A DNA stretch of 64,000 bases from Acetatifactor muris (GTDB lineage Bacteria; Bacillota; Clostridia; Lachnospirales; Lachnospiraceae): NCBI RefSeq assembly GCF_024623325.1, contig NZ_JANJZD010000006.1, forward strand, positions 1 through 64,000, written 5' to 3'. The stretch's first letter is position 1. Every line of letters begins with the position of its first letter. Shown here piece after piece: positions 16,856-25,198 of the stretch. A model generated the notes under the pieces. The model saw only the letters and a program-made list of their open reading frames with translations. It was not told the DNA's origin and made no database searches. The position numbers and the translations under genes were made by a program.

Positions 16856-17120
16856 TCCATGCACCTCTTCGCAGTATTCTGGTCAACAGCATAAGATTGG
16901 TGCAGTAGTTCTCTCCCCAGTTCTCCGTTCTCCCCAAGTTCTCTCTTTTTTCCGATTTTTGAGTCCTTTTCGGGCAGATTTCAATGGGTTCGAATATTTC
17001 CCGTATTTATGCGGCTTTCACGCCGCAAGCCCTTGATTTACCTATATTTTCAGCCATTATTAACTTCCATCAAAACCCGCTAAAATCAAATAAATTCCAG
17101 TAAAGTCCATTGACAGTAAC
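16856..17120. other. right-end region of the integrative element
   Basis: 265 bases without a gene. It holds AGTTCTCTC[CT] at 16907 and 16937, the AAGCCCTTGATTT copy at 17027-17039, and the sequence leading to the dyad TAACGCA-CTCGAAA-TGCGTTA (17117-17137). This looks like the attachment region of a tyrosine-recombinase element whose integrase gene has been lost. Confidence 0.5.
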
Positions 17121-17176
17121 GCACTCGAAATGCGTTAGCCCTCCGGGGCACGCGGGTTCGAATCCCGCCGACTCCG
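17121..17176 (+). pseudogene. 3' half of the cut tRNA-Ser(CGA) gene
   Basis: It begins in the anticodon loop (GCACTCGAAA 17121-17130). It continues through TGCGTTA, the variable arm GCCCTCCGGGGC and the T arm CGGG-TTCGAAT-CCCG, and ends CGACTCC plus G. The acceptor pairs fully with GGAGTCG at 13424-13430. There is no encoded CCA. Its own terminator follows directly, showing that the promoterless half still carries the old 3' context. Confidence 0.85.
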
Positions 17177-17180
17177 CTTA

Positions 17181-17228
17181 AAAAGCTGCCGTACCGGTGA
17201 TTGGATACTCACGGTATGGCAGCTTTTA
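17181..17228 (+). terminator. terminator of the disrupted tRNA-Ser gene
   Basis: A 16-base arm AAAAGCTGCCGTACCG (17181-17196) and its partner CGGTATGGCAGCTTTT (17212-17227) pair with one G-T wobble; the loop is 15 bases. It lies 5 bases after the tRNA 3' half. The A and T runs on both sides let it also end minus-strand transcripts from the GH13 side. Confidence 0.85.
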
Positions 17229-17248
17229 TATGATAATCTGGCTTTCTC

Positions 17249-17332
17249 TCACTGTCCATCCACTGTAAACAGCATCTTCTGAAAGTTCTTCTCTATCAGA
17301 TGATTGTACTGTCTCATCTTCTCGTCTTTCAT
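17249..17332 (-). CDS. possible 27-aa peptide coupled to the GH13 gene
   Basis: ATG 17332 overlaps the stop codon of the GH13 gene (ATGA), and the frame runs 27 codons to TGA 17251-17249. The peptide is charged and possibly helical (MKDEKMRQYNHLIEK, then KNFQKMLFTVDGQ). The overlap favours translation by coupling, but the frame is short and could be chance or the start of a gene lost near the island. Confidence 0.3.
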   Translation of the reverse strand: MKDEKMRQYNHLIEKNFQKMLFTVDGQ

Positions 17333-18975
17333 CGCCTTTTGTCCAGCAGGTACATTCCGGCTTCATAAGGGCGCAAAACAGCTCCCCGGCAGGCTTCCGG
17401 ATAATTCCCCACCAGCAGCTTCATCCCTGCGTCCGGCTCTCCCAGAGGGTTCTGCACTGTGCCGTCATGGAAATTGCAGATGACAAGAAGCTGATACTCC
17501 TCATCCTCTCTGAGATAGGCGAATACGTTTTCATCTTCCCTGCACAGCATCCGGAATTCCCCTTCTGCATATACGGGATACTTCTTCCGGAGACGAATCA
17601 GTTCCCGGTAACAGCCAAAGACAGAATTCGCATCTGAAATCTGTCCGGCCGCATTGATTTCCCTGTAATTGGGATTCACTTTTATCCAGGGTTTTCCCAC
17701 AGTAAATCCCGCGTTTTCTCCATCATTCCATTGCATGGGAGTCCTGGCGTTATCCCGGCTCTTCGCATAAATAGAACGCATGATTTCCGCTTCTGTATAT
17801 CCCTTTTCCAGTCGCTCCCGATATAGATTCAGGGTTTCAATATCCCGATAGTCTTCCATCTCATAGCGGACATTGGTCATCCCCAGTTCTTCGCCCTGGT
17901 AGATATATGGTGTCCCCTGCAGCCCATGCAGCAGAATCGCCAGCATTTTCGCAGACTCCACCCTGTATTTTCTGTCATTCCCCCACCGGGAGACAATTCT
18001 GGGCAGATCATGATTGTTCCAGAAGAGGCTGTTCCATCCCTTTCCATACAGCTGTGTCTGCCAGCGCTCGAACACCTCCTTCAGCTTCAGAAAAGGCAAC
18101 GGCGCCAAATCCCATTTCTCCTTTCCCGCCTCCTGGTCCAGACAGATATGCTCAAACTGGAATACCATGGACAGTTCACTGTTGTCCGGATTGCTGTACA
18201 GCTTTGCAAGCTCCGTGTCTGCCCCCCATGCCTCTCCCACAGTAACCAGATCCGCCTTCTGAAAGGTTTCTCTGCTCAGCTCCCGCAGGAATTCATGAAG
18301 CCTGGGACCGTTGCCCGTAATCCGCTTATCCGGTTCCTTCGCAATCTGGTCGATTACATCCAGCCGGAAGCCGCCCACACCTTTTCCTATCCACCAGTTG
18401 ATCATGTCATAGATTTCCCGGCGGAGCTTCGGATTCTCCCAGTTTAAATCCGGCTGCTTTACAGAAAACTGATGAAAATAATACTGCCCCAGCTCCGGCA
18501 CCCATTCCCAGGCCGGTCCTCCGAATGCGGCGCGCATATCATTGGGAAAGGTCCCTTCCGTTCCGTCTCTCCAGACGTAATAATCATGATATGGATTATC
18601 CCTGCTCTTTTTCGCCTCCTGAAACCAACGGTGCTCGTCCGAGGAATGGTTCAGAACCAAATCCATAATAATGCGGATATGATGCTTTCCCGCTTCCTCA
18701 ATCAGTGTCTCCATATCTGCCAGGGTCCCGAACATGGGATCAATATCCTGATAATCAGAAATGTCATAACCATTGTCATCCTGCGGAGACCTGCACACCG
18801 GTGACAGCCAGACAGCGTCTATCCCCAGATTCTCCAGATAGTCCAGTTTCGAGATAATCCCCTGCAAATCGCCGATGCCATCCCCGTTGCTGTCCGCAAA
18901 ACTGCGGGGATAAATCTGATAAATCACGGCGCTCTTCCACCATTTATTCTGACTTTTTATGTTTCTTTCCTCCAC
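17329..18975 (-). CDS. alpha-glucosidase, GH13 oligo-1,6-glucosidase type
   Basis: 548 aa, the usual length. The conserved regions of GH13 are in order: VIYQIYPRSFADSNGDGIGD (about 17-36), DLVLNHSSDEH, GFRLDVIDQI with the nucleophile Asp, TVGEAWG with the acid/base Glu, and FWNNHDLPR with the third catalytic Asp. A C-terminal beta domain follows. It removes glucose from the non-reducing end of isomalto- or malto-oligosaccharides in the cytoplasm; no signal peptide is seen. The start is GTG 18975 with GGGAG upstream, and no other start is near. It is the last large gene of the block A run after the MATE gene. Confidence 0.93.
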   Translation of the reverse strand: MEERNIKSQNKWWKSAVIYQIYPRSFADSNGDGIGDLQGIISKLDYLENLGIDAVWLSPVCRSPQDDNGYDISDYQDIDPMFGTLADMETLIEEAGKHHIRIIMDLVLNHSSDEHRWFQEAKKSRDNPYHDYYVWRDGTEGTFPNDMRAAFGGPAWEWVPELGQYYFHQFSVKQPDLNWENPKLRREIYDMINWWIGKGVGGFRLDVIDQIAKEPDKRITGNGPRLHEFLRELSRETFQKADLVTVGEAWGADTELAKLYSNPDNSELSMVFQFEHICLDQEAGKEKWDLAPLPFLKLKEVFERWQTQLYGKGWNSLFWNNHDLPRIVSRWGNDRKYRVESAKMLAILLHGLQGTPYIYQGEELGMTNVRYEMEDYRDIETLNLYRERLEKGYTEAEIMRSIYAKSRDNARTPMQWNDGENAGFTVGKPWIKVNPNYREINAAGQISDANSVFGCYRELIRLRKKYPVYAEGEFRMLCREDENVFAYLREDEEYQLLVICNFHDGTVQNPLGEPDAGMKLLVGNYPEACRGAVLRPYEAGMYLLDKRR

Positions 18976-19081
18976 TGCCTCATTCTCCCTTCCGCCGATT
19001 ATATCTCATAGACAGGAACCGCTGACCTGTCTGAATGCCTTCTGCTTACAGGACTTATTGTATCCATAGAGAGCCTTATCG

Positions 19082-20416
19082 TCAAGTCTCTTCCTTCGTC
19101 AGCACCCCCATATATTTCTCCCACTTTCCTGTGAGAACCCGCGTCACAAAGCAGATGCCTCTCACCAGCCAGTCCACGGTCATTGCGATATATACACCCA
19201 GTACCCCCAGATTCAGTCCCTTTGCCAGCAGATAGGCCAGACCGATTCTGCAGACCCACATGGAAGCAATCGCCACGACCATGGTATACCGCACGTCCCC
19301 GGCTGCCCGCAGTCCGTTGGGCAGCGCGAAAGAAAGGGGATGCACCAGCATACAGCAGATACAATTATAAACCAGCAGCAGTCCCGTCAGCTGTGTGGTC
19401 TCCGGGCTGAGTTGGTACAGGCCGCAGATTGGCTCTCTGAAAATAATCAGAAAGACGCCGATACCCGCCACAAAGAAATAGGCTGTCCGCAGCAGCCTGA
19501 ACAGATACCGGCGCGCCTGCCTGTACTCTCCTGCGCCCACACATTGTCCCACAACGGTAATAATGGCGGCTCCCACGGCTCCCGCCGGAATCAGCTGAAA
19601 ATTCCCCACATTTCCCGTAACGGCATTGGCGGTGATGGCCGCTGTCCCGAAGCTGGCTGTGAGACTGGATACCAGAATCTTACCCACCTGGAAGATACTG
19701 TTCTCCAGTCCGTTGGGAACTCCGATATATAAAATTTTGTGCAGAATGGGTTTGTCAATCCCGATTTTCCGGCTTACCGGCACATCGCCTTTGTGCAGGA
19801 GCAGAAAGCAGATCACCAGTGCCGAAAGGGAACGGGAAATGAGAGTGGAAAGTGCCGCTCCCGACACACCCATCTGAAATCCATAGATGAACAGGGCGTT
19901 TCCCGCCACATTCAGCAGATTGGAAAACAGAGACACCTGCATGGATACCTTAGAATTTCCCACTGCCCGGAACAATGCCGCCCCACTGTTGTAAATTCCC
20001 AGAAACGGAAATGAGACCGCATTAAAATAGAAATAAATCCTGGCATTGCCCATCACTTCCCCGTCAATGTCTCCGTAAATCAGACTCAGAATCTGCCGAT
20101 TTGCAATAAGCGCCAGCGCCATAAATACAAGCGCCAGCGCCCCCACTGACAGGAACAGCTGATTAGAAGCCCTTGCCACCTTCTCCCTGTCCTTTTTCCC
20201 GATATACTGCGCCACCGTCACGGCGCCTCCCGAAGCCATGGCACCGAACATTCCGATGAGAAGCACACTGATAGTATCCACCAGAGAGATGCCGGATACC
20301 GCCGCCTCCCCGCAGGAGGCAACCATCATGGTATCCGCCATTCCTATAGTCACCGAGAGCAGCTGTTCCAATACCAGCGGTATCACCAGCCGCCTTAACT
20401 GTTTATTCGTAAACAT
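19082..20416 (-). CDS. MATE family efflux transporter
   Basis: 444 aa with 12 predicted membrane helices in two halves of six, as in NorM/DinF-type transporters. Typical sequences are RLVIPLVLEQLLSVTIGMAD at the start, GAMASGGAVTVAQYIGKKD after helix 2, and GAVGAAIITVVGQCVGAGEY in the second half. Such proteins export organic cations or drugs against Na+ or H+. It lies between the GH31 and GH13 genes, 168 bases after GH31. Its GGAGG ribosome site is 26 bases from the ATG, with a small hairpin between them. Its presence in a glycan operon is unusual, and the substrate is unknown. Confidence 0.92.
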   Translation of the reverse strand: MFTNKQLRRLVIPLVLEQLLSVTIGMADTMMVASCGEAAVSGISLVDTISVLLIGMFGAMASGGAVTVAQYIGKKDREKVARASNQLFLSVGALALVFMALALIANRQILSLIYGDIDGEVMGNARIYFYFNAVSFPFLGIYNSGAALFRAVGNSKVSMQVSLFSNLLNVAGNALFIYGFQMGVSGAALSTLISRSLSALVICFLLLHKGDVPVSRKIGIDKPILHKILYIGVPNGLENSIFQVGKILVSSLTASFGTAAITANAVTGNVGNFQLIPAGAVGAAIITVVGQCVGAGEYRQARRYLFRLLRTAYFFVAGIGVFLIIFREPICGLYQLSPETTQLTGLLLVYNCICCMLVHPLSFALPNGLRAAGDVRYTMVVAIASMWVCRIGLAYLLAKGLNLGVLGVYIAMTVDWLVRGICFVTRVLTGKWEKYMGVLTKEET

Positions 20417-20424
20417 AATAATCT

Positions 20425-20447
20425 ATACGCTTTATGCGTATTCCTCC
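20425..20447 (-). promoter_or_regulatory. hairpin between the ribosome site and start codon of the MATE gene
   Basis: GGAGG (20447-20443) is followed on the minus strand by arms ATACGC (20441-20436) and GCGTAT (20430-20425) around a 5-base loop, then 8 bases and the ATG (20416). Folded, the spacing becomes about 9-10 bases; unfolded it is 26 and probably too long. Translation may therefore depend on this hairpin forming. Confidence 0.45.
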
Positions 20448-20468
20448 CTTTGCTCTGATATGCCCAGC

Positions 20469-20514
20469 AACCCTCCATGCATGGGGGTAAAGCCGCCCCA
20501 ATGCATGAAGGGTT
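20469..20514. other. long inverted repeat between GH31 and MATE genes
   Basis: 19-base arms (20469-20487 and 20496-20514) pair at 17 of 19 positions around an 8-base loop. Each arm contains ATGCAT between AACCCT and GGGG. No T run follows on the minus strand, so it is not a standard terminator. It may act as an attenuator, an RNA-processing site or a stability element in the operon. Confidence 0.6.
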
Positions 20515-20584
20515 ACTCTTAAAATCCTTTTTTATGATAAACACAAAGCCAAACCAGATATCCGGCCGGCTCATTCCTTCCGGT

Positions 20585-23089
20585 TTACAGCTTTGCCGTC
20601 AGCTCCTGCCCCGCATACGCAAGCTCTCCACTACTGCTGCCTGTCTCTGTATACAAAGTATACTTCCACCTGACGGGATAAGCGTACTCTCCTTCCGCGG
20701 CTCCCAGCGTCAGCTCTCTGCTTTCCTCCTTCCACTGCAGCCCGACTGCGGCGTATTCTCCCTGCTGATAGCCGTAACCATTGCCGCTGTCCAGATAGCA
20801 GGTAAAGCTCCCGTCCTTTCCCGCGTATATCTCAAGCTCCACTTCTTCCCCCTGCTGCTCATGATACAAATCTGCCGTTTCCCTGCTGTCCACAGGAAGG
20901 ATACTGCCCGCTTTCACATACAGAGGCATCCTTTCCACCGGCGCAGCGGCTGAAATCTCACGGCCGCCGACCAGATATTCCTTTGTCTCGTAATCATACC
21001 AGCCATCGCCGGCAGGCAGATACACCGGCCTTTTCTTTTCCTCGCTGAGCGGCACGCTTCCCGGCCCATACTCCATCGGGAAAGTGACAGGACACACCAG
21101 GAAATCACCAAAGAGGAATTCATCCTCCGCCTCCGCGGCCTTTTCCTCTTCTCTGTAGTCGAACAGCAGACTCCGCATGGTCATGGCGTCCTCTCTCCAC
21201 ACCTGATAAGCCAGGCTGTAGAAATAGGGCAGCAGATAATAGCGAAGGCGGATATATCTGACAATTGTGTCATAATACAGTCCCCCTTCCTCCCCGAACT
21301 GCCAGGGTTCTCTGGGCGTATCCGTTCCATGAGAGCGCATCACCGGCAGAAAAGTGCCGTACTGCAGCCATCTCACATAAAGCTCACAGTATCCCTTATC
21401 CTTCACACCCTCTTCGAAATCACCATGCCAGAACCAGGGTTGGGTGCCTTCCTTTGCACTGCTCCACCTCTTCCAGGACTCCAGATTACCCACGAAAAAG
21501 GCTCCGATATCCAGATTCCAATAGGGAATCCCGCTGGCCGCCATCTGCAGGCCCTCCACGATCTGCCGCTTCAGCACGTCCCAGGTGGCGGCGATATCTC
21601 CGGACCAGAGAATGGTCCCGTACTTCTGAGAGGACAGATAGCCGGAACGGGTCAGATTCACCACTCTCGTTTCCGGGGCAGCCTTCCGCTGATTGTCATG
21701 AATGCCCTTCGCATGGTAGAGGGCATAGACATTGGCCTTTCTGGCATCCATATACCGGGTCAGCTCTGCCGCTGAAATCTGATACCTCTCCCGGTCTGTC
21801 CGCTTCTGCGCCCCGTTCCAGTCGGGTGTAAAGGGCTCCGTGGAATCACACCACCAGGCGTCCGTCCCTCCGGAGAAGAACTCGCTCTCACACTGCTTCC
21901 AGTAAAGCTCTCTGGCTTCCTCGTCAAAGGCATCATAGGTAGACAGATTGGCATACAGCTTGCCCGCCTCCATCATCTCCTGATTGTCCTGACCGCCCTT
22001 GTTCATATTGGGCCATACAGAAACCATCAGGCTGATTCCCCGGTCGTGCAGCGTGTTGGTCAACGCTTTCAGATCAGGGTAACGCACTTTATCCGGATGC
22101 TTGTCTCCCCATTTTCCCTCACCCCAATACTGCCAGTCCTGTACCAGGCAGGATACAGGGATCTTCCTTTTGCCGAATTCCTCCGCCACCTCCCTGATTT
22201 CTTCCTGGGTGCAGTAACGCTCCCTGGACTGGATATAGCCGTAAGCCCATTTTGGCAGCATAGCCGCTTTCCCCGTAATCTTACGGATTCCCGCCACCAG
22301 TTCCGCCATGGTATCTCCCTGAATTACATAATATGCCACTTGTTCCACAGCGTCAAGTGTAACGGTAATCCGATTGTCCCTCTCCTCATAAATCATCAGA
22401 CAGTCTGCGTCCAGCAGAATTGCCCACCCTGCCGTGGAGAGAAATACCGGCATGGGAATCTGCATATTGTTCTGATAGAGATACTGCCTGCAGCCCCGGT
22501 AATTTGCCACGCCGTCCTCGTGCTGTCCCAACCCGAGAATATGTTCCTTTTCTCCTATGGAAAAAGTCAGCTTTCCCTCCCAGGCCTCTCCCACCGGGAT
22601 CTCCCTGGCATTTTCCACCACAGTCCGCTCTCCGTCCACAGTTTTCTTCACTGCCACCCGGGCTTTCCCCTCTATGGCGTACCGTGTAATCTTCTTCGGC
22701 GTCATGACACAGGCCTCCTGCACCGGGAAGGCATATTCAGTTCCCGCTCCCGTCTCCAGCCTGCCTGCAATCCTTCTGCCCTGGACTTTGCGCTCATCAT
22801 TTTCCGCTGCCCCGTTTCCAGGAACGACAGTACTGCCGGAGACAGCATCCCCATCGGCAGCTGCTCCCCCGACGACAGTGCTTCCCCCCGCATTAACAGC
22901 TCTTACGTCAGCAGTAACTCCTCCGGCGACGGTATCCTCCCTGACGCCTCCGGCCCCCTGCGTCACGTAATGCTCCTTCGGCTCCGCTGTCAGCACCACG
23001 CACTCATCCGGTGTAAAATCTTTCTCAATGATATCTCCCGGCTCTCTGCATATCCCGTCCGGCGTACACACCACTCTGATAATTCTCAT
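20585..23089 (-). CDS. GH31 family glycosidase (alpha-glucosidase/xylosidase type)
   Basis: 834 aa. A beta-sandwich N-terminal part precedes the TIM barrel. The barrel has VSCLVQDWQYWGEGKWGD, the nucleophile region WWCDSTEPFTPDW and the acid/base region ILWSGDIAATWDVLKRQI, then GIPYWNLDIGAFF. Beta-sandwich domains follow to the end. It hydrolyses alpha-linked glucose, xylose or galactose; the specificity is not clear. The start ATG 23089 lies 4 bases after the GH42 stop. The longer frame to 23119 would overlap GH42 and is unlikely. A Gly/Ala/Val-rich insert (about residues 45-100) is unusual for the family. No signal peptide is seen. Confidence 0.88.
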   Translation of the reverse strand: MRIIRVVCTPDGICREPGDIIEKDFTPDECVVLTAEPKEHYVTQGAGGVREDTVAGGVTADVRAVNAGGSTVVGGAAADGDAVSGSTVVPGNGAAENDERKVQGRRIAGRLETGAGTEYAFPVQEACVMTPKKITRYAIEGKARVAVKKTVDGERTVVENAREIPVGEAWEGKLTFSIGEKEHILGLGQHEDGVANYRGCRQYLYQNNMQIPMPVFLSTAGWAILLDADCLMIYEERDNRITVTLDAVEQVAYYVIQGDTMAELVAGIRKITGKAAMLPKWAYGYIQSRERYCTQEEIREVAEEFGKRKIPVSCLVQDWQYWGEGKWGDKHPDKVRYPDLKALTNTLHDRGISLMVSVWPNMNKGGQDNQEMMEAGKLYANLSTYDAFDEEARELYWKQCESEFFSGGTDAWWCDSTEPFTPDWNGAQKRTDRERYQISAAELTRYMDARKANVYALYHAKGIHDNQRKAAPETRVVNLTRSGYLSSQKYGTILWSGDIAATWDVLKRQIVEGLQMAASGIPYWNLDIGAFFVGNLESWKRWSSAKEGTQPWFWHGDFEEGVKDKGYCELYVRWLQYGTFLPVMRSHGTDTPREPWQFGEEGGLYYDTIVRYIRLRYYLLPYFYSLAYQVWREDAMTMRSLLFDYREEEKAAEAEDEFLFGDFLVCPVTFPMEYGPGSVPLSEEKKRPVYLPAGDGWYDYETKEYLVGGREISAAAPVERMPLYVKAGSILPVDSRETADLYHEQQGEEVELEIYAGKDGSFTCYLDSGNGYGYQQGEYAAVGLQWKEESRELTLGAAEGEYAYPVRWKYTLYTETGSSSGELAYAGQELTAKL

Positions 23090-23093
23090 CTTC

Positions 23094-25154
23094 CTACCTG
23101 CCTCTCCTTCCGGCCGCAATCAACATTCCGTTCCTTGCAATCCTGCATTTTGTTTCCAGCTTCTCCCCTGTCAGGTAATTCTGGAATCCTGCCGGCAGCA
23201 CCACTTCCGTCTCCCGGGCCGTAAAGTTGAAAAGGAACAGATACTCCTTATCCTCCGTAAATCTGGTCACCAGCTCCACGCCCGCTTCCCGCTCCACGAA
23301 GCTCCTGTGCACACCTGCCTCCTTCATGACACCCTTCAGAAAAATACGGTAGACCTCCGGCTCCAGATCTGTTCCCACATAATAGGCTCTTCCCTTTCCA
23401 TGGGTAAAAGCGGATACCACCTTTGCCCCTTCTTTATAGTCCTCCAGATAGCTTCCCAGTGTCTCCGACACGCCGCCCAGCAGCTCGCTCCACATGCCGT
23501 CGGAAGTCTCCGTCACATTATCCTCTGTCTCCTCCATATGGCAGAGTGCCTCATAACTCTCCACGCAAAGTCTCAACCTTGTATGATTGCCGTCAAACAC
23601 AGGCTCCACCTCTTCCACCACACTGCCGAAGACCTCTGTCAGCCCTGCGGGAAGGGATTCCGTATAGCCCACATTATCCTCATTTTTCACGGAAGTCAGA
23701 AATGTGGCAATCACAGTGCCTCCCGCTTCCACGAAGCGCTTCACCTTTGCCTGCTCCCCGGGAGACATGACCATGACAGCCGGCAGAATCACCACCCTGT
23801 ACGAGCTCCAGTCCGCCTTCAGAGATGTCACATCTGCCGTCACGCCGATATTTTCCAGGTAATTATAAAGCCTGCCGCAATAATCCACATAATGAAACGC
23901 CGGATCATTTACCGGTTTTATCCTCAGGGCCCAGTGAGAATCATAATCAAAGCACACGGCTGCCTCCCGCGGAAATGCCGCCGTCTCCAGGGGCTCCAGC
24001 TTTTTCAGCAGTAGCGCCGTCTCCTGCATTTCCCGATACCTTCTCCGGGGCACGCCGTCCATGTCCACAATGGCATAATTCAGCTGCTCCGCCCCAAAGG
24101 GATATGTGCGGAACTGAAAATGCAGCATCATTTCCCCGCCGTGGGCCATGGACTGCACCACCGCCTGTTTTAACGCCCCAGGGTTGGGCTGTACCCTGCC
24201 GCTTCCTCCCAGCCTGTGACCGCCTCCGGACATAAATTCCAGCACCCAGAAGGGCGCCCCGTCCTTCACACCTCTGGCAAATGCATAGGGGAAAGAATCC
24301 ACCTTCGCGTCCCGAAGGCCCGGATAAAAGTCAAAGGCATATCTGTCCAGCTTCTCCGTGCTGTCGTAATAGTCAATGCTGTTGGTGGCAAGGCCGGTGG
24401 CATTGGTGGTAATGGGAACCTGCAGGTATTTCCGCAAAGCCGCCGCCTGCAGATCCTGATATTCCTTCTGGCTCCCGGAGCTGAACCGCTCAAACTGCAG
24501 CCGCACCGTTGGATTCTCATAATAGGCGTCTATCTGATTCCGCGCCCCCACCTCAATGGTATTCACAGGGACGGGAATCTCGTCAAAATCATCATATTCC
24601 TGAGACCAGAAGATACTTCCGCTCCTTTTGTTGAATGCTTCGATACTGCCATATTCCTGCCGCAGGTAAGCATGAAATTTCTCTGTGCACACCGGGCAGC
24701 AGCAGCGTCCCGTCCCCTCCTGGGCCGGCTCGTTGTCAATCTGCACCCCCGCCACATAAATGTTTCCCGCGAATGCTTCTCCCAGCTTCTCCGCAATTTT
24801 GACGGAATAGGCCCTGTAAATTTCGTTGTTATAGCAATAATGCCGCCTTCCGCCGAAAGGCCGGCGGATTCTGCGGTTGTCCATGTACAGAATATCCGGA
24901 TATTTTTTCACCAGCCAGGCGGGAGGGCAGGCCGTGGGCGTACACAATATGGTCTGAATACCTGACTCTCCCAGTTCCTTCACCACTGCTTCCAGCCATC
25001 CGAATTCATACTTCCCCTCTTCCGGCTCCATCCGACACCAGGCAAATTCTCCCATCCGCACCGTGTTGATGCCGGATTGCTTCAAAAGCTCCAGATCATG
25101 CCGCAGCTCTTCCTCCTTTTTATGTTCCGGATAATACGATACGCCATATCTCAT
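23094..25154 (-). CDS. beta-galactosidase, GH42
   Basis: 686 aa, the usual length. GH42 hallmarks are the N-terminal YGVSYYPEH, NTVRMGEFAWCRMEPEEGKY, the acid/base Glu in VQIDNEPAQ, the Cys cluster CCCPVC that binds zinc, and the nucleophile Glu in FWVLEFMSGGG. The trimerisation (flavodoxin-like) domain and a short beta domain follow. It removes beta-linked galactose from oligosaccharides in the cytoplasm. It lies between GH29 (44 bases upstream) and GH31 (4 bases downstream), so all three are one transcript. The product galactose would feed galM and the Leloir pathway. Confidence 0.94.
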   Translation of the reverse strand: MRYGVSYYPEHKKEEELRHDLELLKQSGINTVRMGEFAWCRMEPEEGKYEFGWLEAVVKELGESGIQTILCTPTACPPAWLVKKYPDILYMDNRRIRRPFGGRRHYCYNNEIYRAYSVKIAEKLGEAFAGNIYVAGVQIDNEPAQEGTGRCCCPVCTEKFHAYLRQEYGSIEAFNKRSGSIFWSQEYDDFDEIPVPVNTIEVGARNQIDAYYENPTVRLQFERFSSGSQKEYQDLQAAALRKYLQVPITTNATGLATNSIDYYDSTEKLDRYAFDFYPGLRDAKVDSFPYAFARGVKDGAPFWVLEFMSGGGHRLGGSGRVQPNPGALKQAVVQSMAHGGEMMLHFQFRTYPFGAEQLNYAIVDMDGVPRRRYREMQETALLLKKLEPLETAAFPREAAVCFDYDSHWALRIKPVNDPAFHYVDYCGRLYNYLENIGVTADVTSLKADWSSYRVVILPAVMVMSPGEQAKVKRFVEAGGTVIATFLTSVKNEDNVGYTESLPAGLTEVFGSVVEEVEPVFDGNHTRLRLCVESYEALCHMEETEDNVTETSDGMWSELLGGVSETLGSYLEDYKEGAKVVSAFTHGKGRAYYVGTDLEPEVYRIFLKGVMKEAGVHRSFVEREAGVELVTRFTEDKEYLFLFNFTARETEVVLPAGFQNYLTGEKLETKCRIARNGMLIAAGRRGR

Positions 25155-25198
25155 CCTGTCCTCTTTTCCGGCGCCCTGCGCCCTGATTTTAAGTAATT

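Larger units (their letters stand above)
13464..17120. mobile_element. decayed integrative element inserted in tRNA-Ser(CGA)
   Basis: The 3.66 kb between the two halves of one tRNA gene. Inside are a second intact tRNA-Ser(CGA), transposase debris, a truncated CHC2-type gene typical of conjugative elements, a small membrane protein, a YhcG-like nuclease and a helix-turn-helix protein. Near both ends are copies of AAGCCCTTGATTT (13495-13507 and 17027-17039). AGTTCTCTC[CT] is found at 13549, 13562, 13782, 16907 and 16937, possibly recombinase arm-type sites. No integrase or relaxase gene remains, so the element is probably immobile. Confidence 0.7.

Noticed and set aside
22046..23224. Long plus-strand reading frame (392 codons) opposite GH31
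   Set aside because: It mirrors the codon structure of the well-supported GH31 and GH42 genes, has no ribosome site and encodes Pro/Ser/His-rich sequence without family motifs. The same holds for the frames at 25394-26599, 27041-28198, 43385-44683 and 50768-52135.
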